Assembly: GCF_020991375.1 (NCBI RefSeq) | Contig: NZ_JAJLQZ010000003.1 | Coordinates: 393,386 to 457,385, forward strand | Direction: 5' to 3' | Length of the DNA: 64,000 bases | Source of the DNA: Glycomyces amatae | GTDB lineage: Bacteria > Actinomycetota > Actinomycetes > Mycobacteriales > Micromonosporaceae | In this document: in pieces, positions 60,521 to 64,000 of the stretch | Position numbering within the stretch: the first letter of the stretch is position 1 | Layout of the letters: every line of letters begins with the position of its first letter | Notes under the pieces: model-generated | Told to the model about the DNA's origin: nothing | The model's database searches: none | What the model saw: only the letters and a program-made list of their open reading frames with translations | Made by a program: the position numbers and the translations under genes

Positions 60521-62115
60521 GCCAGGGAAGCTCCGAACGAGGCGGTATCGGCGGCGGTGAGGCCGAAGTCGACGGGGGTGCGGGTCAGGACCGGATCGGT
60601 ACCGCCGGCGACGATGTTGTCCCAGGGCACTCCGTAGACCGCGGGGTCGGTTTCACTGCGGACGGTGACCCACAGGTGCGTCCGCGTGGTGTGCAGGACC
60701 GAGCCGATCGCGTTGCCGTCGGTGAGGTCGAGGCCCGCGTCCTCAAGCAGCCCGCGGACCGGGTCGCCACCGCTGGTCTCGGCCTCGACCATCGAGAACA
60801 GGCCGATCTCGCCCACATTCGTGAGACCGCTGTCGTCCTCGCCCGGCGCGCCGGCGGCCATCAGGAGCGTGTCAGTACTGGTGTTCTGGTTCGGCGTGCG
60901 GTTGACCATCGCCACCGTCGCGCCGAACATGTCGCCGGGTTCGGTGGAGTCGCCGGGGTTCTTGTCCACGTCCTGGCTGATGTTCTTGTACTGGGTGACT
61001 CCGGCCCCGGACGACCAGAGGGCCATCGACAGCCCCGAGGAGGTGTCCGAGCCGATCGCCTCGCCCGGTGCGCCGACCGCGATCATCATCCTCGGGGCGC
61101 CGCCTCCCGTGCTGATGTAGTCGACGATGTCGAGCGAGTAGCCGTACATGTCGCCGTCCTCGTAAACGCCGCTGATCCCGGTCGACGCCTGCCCCCAGGC
61201 GCTCAACTGGGGAGGACTCGAGGCGGCGTCGTCGTGGTCGATGAGGAACACCGTGCCGACGTCGTGGATGGTCCCGGTGCCGTACTCGGCGTCCTCGCCG
61301 GGGACCCCGACGACGAACCCCGAGGCCGAGGCCGCCACCGAGTAGCCGAACATGTCCCCCGGCTCCACGCTGTCGGAGAAGCCCGCCGAGTTCTGGTCGA
61401 AACGGGCCGCACCGCCCGGGCGCACGTAGATCCCCCGCCCGATGTCCTCCAGCACCTCGCCTTCGGCGTTGGTGGTGTCCTCGCCGGGAACGCCGATCAC
61501 CAGGAACGGCTCCCCCTCGGTGTCGAGCCCGGCGGCCAGGTCCCAGCCGAAGCGGTCGCCGGCTTCGTGGTAGTCCTCGCCCAGGGTCGTCTGGCTCCAG
61601 TTCCGGGCCAGCGACGTGTCCAGTCCCGCCGGGGAACCGGGGATGTAGACCACGAGCCCGGCCTCGAACAGGGTGTTGTTCGACCAGTTCTCGAACGGGA
61701 CCCCGATGAACAGGTCGGTGCAGCCGTCACCGTTCCAGTCGACCGTGTCCATGGCGTACCCGAACCGCTCACCTGCACCGTTGTCGTTGTCGGGGATGTC
61801 GCCCGCATCGATGGTCAGCGTCGTGCCGTCGCCGTAGGCGATGTGCACGCGCCCGGCCCGCGCCTGTCCCGAGACGGTCGCGTCCGGGTCGCCGATCGCC
61901 AGGTCGCTCGCGCCGTCGCCGTCGAAGTCCGACTCGGTGCCCGCCGTGCACGCCTGGGCCGCCGCCGGTGAGGAGGCGCTCACCATGCTGATCACGGTGA
62001 GCAGTGTCAGGATGACGGTGCGAACGATCAAGCGGCCCGCACGTCGGCGCCTTCGCGGCTGCGACGTGGGTAGGGCCGGTTCGTAGGGGTTCGCGGGGGC
62101 TGGGCGAGGGTTCAT
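60517..62115 (-). CDS. secreted FG-GAP (integrin-like propeller) protein 1, first gene of RHS operon
   Basis: A 532-residue exported protein. A basic start (RRRRRAGRLIVRT) and hydrophobic helix end near AAAQA (residue ~55). About seven FG-GAP repeats follow with calcium loops of the DxDGDG type: ESDFDGDGASDLAIGDPDAT, then VDWNGDGCTDLFIGVPFENW. Each blade has the (V/I)G(V/A)PGE motif. Such propellers mediate calcium-dependent surface or matrix contacts; an enzymatic role is unlikely. The ATG at 62115 was chosen as the last Met before the signal. It is the first gene of the minus-strand operon ending in the RHS toxin and immunity candidate. Confidence 0.85.
   Translation of the reverse strand: MNPRPAPANPYEPALPTSQPRRRRRAGRLIVRTVILTLLTVISMVSASSPAAAQACTAGTESDFDGDGASDLAIGDPDATVSGQARAGRVHIAYGDGTTLTIDAGDIPDNDNGAGERFGYAMDTVDWNGDGCTDLFIGVPFENWSNNTLFEAGLVVYIPGSPAGLDTSLARNWSQTTLGEDYHEAGDRFGWDLAAGLDTEGEPFLVIGVPGEDTTNAEGEVLEDIGRGIYVRPGGAARFDQNSAGFSDSVEPGDMFGYSVAASASGFVVGVPGEDAEYGTGTIHDVGTVFLIDHDDAASSPPQLSAWGQASTGISGVYEDGDMYGYSLDIVDYISTGGGAPRMMIAVGAPGEAIGSDTSSGLSMALWSSGAGVTQYKNISQDVDKNPGDSTEPGDMFGATVAMVNRTPNQNTSTDTLLMAAGAPGEDDSGLTNVGEIGLFSMVEAETSGGDPVRGLLEDAGLDLTDGNAIGSVLHTTRTHLWVTVRSETDPAVYGVPWDNIVAGGTDPVLTRTPVDFGLTAADTASFGASLA
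60605..60681 (-). repeat. 77-base repeat shared with FG-GAP fragment 2
   Basis: The partner of 59011-59087, identical over 77 bases and in the same orientation 1594 bases away. Recombination between the two would remove most of FG-GAP gene 2 or fuse the copies in frame. Confidence 0.95.
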
Positions 62116-62674
62116 GCGCGAGCTTTCAGTTGTCGAGGGGTCCCACCGGAGGCGAGCGGGACGCCACGGAAAGTTATCGAACCGATTTCGGCCCGTCAAG
62201 CGCGACTCTTGGCCCACATCCCTCAATAAAGGACATTTCACGGAAGGCCGCGGGAGCGGAACACAATCACGCTCCCATATGACAGCCTGTCCACAATGCG
62301 ACAACCGCAGGTGAGCACCAGTGCCCACTTCGGCGGCAGCGATGGCCTCTGCGAATGGTCACGATTTCGCATCAACACCCCTCGGGGCGAGGTCACGCCT
62401 CCCGGGCGGGGTCCGATCTCGGGCGAAAGATTATATAGCGACATAGCAATACCTCGACTTATCGACAGGCGGACGGGATGGGACCCTGGACTGCGCCGCG
62501 TCGTCCGCATCGAACTCGCCGAGGCGTATCGTTCGCCTCCGCGACCATCGCTGGAGCGGACATTCCGGCTCAATATTGATTTCCTTCGATGCAATTGGCT
62601 ATCGTGGACATTCCCGTGTTGGCAAGCGCCTTCATGGGTCTCGTACCGGCACCATCGAGAGAGTGGACCCTCAC
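62116..62674. other. 559-base divergent promoter region
   Basis: No gene is supported. The region separates the RHS operon from the PL9-like gene and is less GC-rich than its surroundings, with TATATAGCGACATAG near 62432-62446 and two GGACATTCC copies (62558-62566 and 62607-62615, 49 bases apart) that may be regulator sites before the PL9-like gene. Promoters for both directions must lie here; none can be fixed from sequence alone. Confidence 0.5.
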
Positions 62675-63934
62675 ATGACCACTGACCGATCGCTCACCGC
62701 CACGCGCGCAGCGCGCGGTCGCGCGCCCCGGCGCTGGGGCCGCAAGGCCGCCCTCGCGTTCGCGGCGCTCACCGCCGCCGCGGCGGCGGCCGCCGTCCTC
62801 GGCGCGGCCCCGGCCTCCGCCCAGACCGCCACCATCACCGTCGCCACCGGCGGGGACGACGCCAACCCCGGCACCGTCGCGGCCCCGCTCGAGACCATCC
62901 AGGCCGCCGTCGACCGGGCCGTCCCCGGCACCGTCATCCAGATCCGCGGCGGCACCTACGCCCCGAGCACCAATGTCCAGATCAACTCCGACGGCACCGC
63001 CGCCGCACCGATCACCATGCGCCCCTATGGGAGCGAGAAGGTGGTCATCGACGGCGAGAACATGCCCCACACCCCCGGCGCCGTCGACTCCTCGATCCCC
63101 CGCGCCGACCGCGGCGCCCTCCACGTCGAAGGCGACCACTGGCGCTTCGAGCGCCTCGAGATCATCCACGGGCCCTACGCGATCTTCGCGCTCGACTCGA
63201 ACCACAACGTCTACGACCGCCTCGTCACCCGCGACAACTACGAGTCCGGCCTCCACATCCAGGGCGCCTCCTCGAACAACCGCATCGTGAACCTCGACTC
63301 CTACAACAACGTCGACCCGCGCAAGAACGGCGAGAGCGCCGACGGCCTGGCGATCAAGGAGGGCTCGGGCACCGGCAACACCGTCATCGGCGCGCGCCTG
63401 TGGAGCAACGCCGACGACGGCTTCGACGCCTGGGAGTTCCTCTCCCCCATCCGCATCGAGGACTCGGTGGCCTACGGCAACGGCTACAACCACTGGGACC
63501 TCCCGGACTACTCCGGCGACGGCAACGGCTTCAAGATGGGCGGCGGCGATGAGGACCTGCCCGCGGCCCACGTGGTCGTGAACTCCATGGCCTGGAAGAA
63601 CTCCGCCCACGGCTTCACCGACAACGGCAACCCCGGCTCGCTCCAGATCAGCCGCTCCACGGCGTGGAAGAACACGAAGACGGGCTTCGACTTCGACTCC
63701 TCGGCCTCGCAGCTGACCGCGAACCTCGCGGTCGGCAACGCCGCCCCGGCCGCCCTCGGCGACTCGACCGGCTCGGGCAACTCCTGGGACGTCGAGTCGA
63801 GCTGGAAGGACGCCGACCTGAAGAGCACGAGCACCTCGGCCATAACCGGCGCCCGCACCTGCGACGGCTCGATCCCCTTCACGACCTTCCTGGTCCCCGA
63901 GAACTACCCGAACCTCGGCGCGACCTTCGCCTGA
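62675..63934 (+). CDS. secreted parallel beta-helix protein (pectate lyase PL9-like)
   Basis: A 419-residue exported protein with a Tat- or Sec-type signal (basic RRWGRKAALAF, cleavage near ASAQT, residue ~49). It is followed by the PL9-like start TVATGGDDANPGTVAAPLET and IQAAVDRAVPGTVIQIRGGT. A right-handed parallel beta-helix runs to about 380 with NADDGFDAWEF (about residues 246-256), the calcium/catalytic-site motif of pectate lyase 9 family enzymes, and MAWKNSAHGFTDNGNPGSLQ. It likely cleaves pectin-type polysaccharide, consistent with the arabinan-active GH43 in the same window. No ribosome site is obvious before the ATG at 62675. Confidence 0.85.
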   Translation: MTTDRSLTATRAARGRAPRRWGRKAALAFAALTAAAAAAAVLGAAPASAQTATITVATGGDDANPGTVAAPLETIQAAVDRAVPGTVIQIRGGTYAPSTNVQINSDGTAAAPITMRPYGSEKVVIDGENMPHTPGAVDSSIPRADRGALHVEGDHWRFERLEIIHGPYAIFALDSNHNVYDRLVTRDNYESGLHIQGASSNNRIVNLDSYNNVDPRKNGESADGLAIKEGSGTGNTVIGARLWSNADDGFDAWEFLSPIRIEDSVAYGNGYNHWDLPDYSGDGNGFKMGGGDEDLPAAHVVVNSMAWKNSAHGFTDNGNPGSLQISRSTAWKNTKTGFDFDSSASQLTANLAVGNAAPAALGDSTGSGNSWDVESSWKDADLKSTSTSAITGARTCDGSIPFTTFLVPENYPNLGATFA

Positions 63935-63948
63935 GCCCCCGCCGCCGC

Positions 63949-63991
63949 GGGGGGGGGGGCCCCCCCCCCCGGCGGGGGCCCCCCCCCCCCC
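63949..63991. other. implausible G/C homopolymer runs at window end
   Basis: Eleven G, eleven C, then GGCGGGGG, then thirteen C in a row. Nothing like this occurs elsewhere in the window. A real terminator hairpin may be present, but the run lengths look like base-calling or contig-end errors. Confidence 0.75.
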
Positions 63992-64000
63992 GAGGGTTTG

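Overview
The window is chromosomal DNA of a very high-GC actinomycete. Evidence is the strong G/C third-position bias, frequent GTG/TTG starts, several apparently leaderless promoters, an IdeR/DtxR iron box, a PHO box of the Streptomyces type, type VII (ESX) accessory genes, YbaB-type small proteins and an aceB-aceA-ScfR/RamB glyoxylate block. From memory the mix of genes recalls Glycomycetaceae, but I cannot confirm the genus. No rRNA, tRNA, CRISPR array, insertion sequence or integrase was seen.

Layout. 1-12.1 kb: end of a MacB/FtsX permease, UbiA prenyltransferase, DUF4291, a divergent DUF2000/AraC pair, a sugar-catabolic unit (ThuA-like protein and Gfo/Idh/MocA dehydrogenase facing their LacI regulator, with an operator before each), an extended SDR, a two-P-loop kinase-like protein, AzlCD amino-acid exporter, and an ArsR-luciferase-like pair. 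12.1-24.8 kb: a superfamily 1 helicase with a nuclease-like tail, GNAT, secreted GH43/CBM42 arabinan hydrolase, YbaB protein, membrane-anchored alpha/beta hydrolase, an iron-box-controlled pair of ABC exporter-fold transporters, a GAP/Sap protein, a BNR_4 protein and DUF2277. 24.8-32.7 kb: a secreted penicillin-binding-type serine hydrolase with its two-component system; a 0.9 kb nearly empty stretch; a four-gene overlapping ESX-associated operon; panE. 32.9-43.2 kb: PHO-box 5'-nucleotidase, M20D amidohydrolase, gluconate permease/kinase/regulator, an orphan gene, a PETase-like polyester hydrolase (cutinase) and a LuxR regulator. 43.2-48.5 kb: a 7-bp tandem repeat lying between diverged inverted repeats, then aceB, aceA and the divergent ScfR-type regulator. 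48.5-62.1 kb: a minus-strand operon (two FG-GAP proteins, a DNRLRE/LamG protein, a 2094-residue RHS protein and a small membrane protein). 62.7-63.9 kb: a PL9-like parallel beta-helix protein. The last 50 bases are implausible G/C homopolymers.

How they work together. Much of the window serves plant-polymer scavenging (GH43/CBM42, BNR_4, PL9-like, polyester hydrolase, gluconate uptake, ThuA/MocA) under local one-component regulators. The most notable system is the RHS operon. Its genes are linked by ATGA overlaps, its large proteins carry secretion signals, and the RHS protein ends in a lower-GC toxin-like tip followed 33 bp later by a lower-GC three-helix membrane protein that looks like the immunity partner. 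The second FG-GAP gene is broken by a frameshift exactly at an ATGA overlap that could restart translation.
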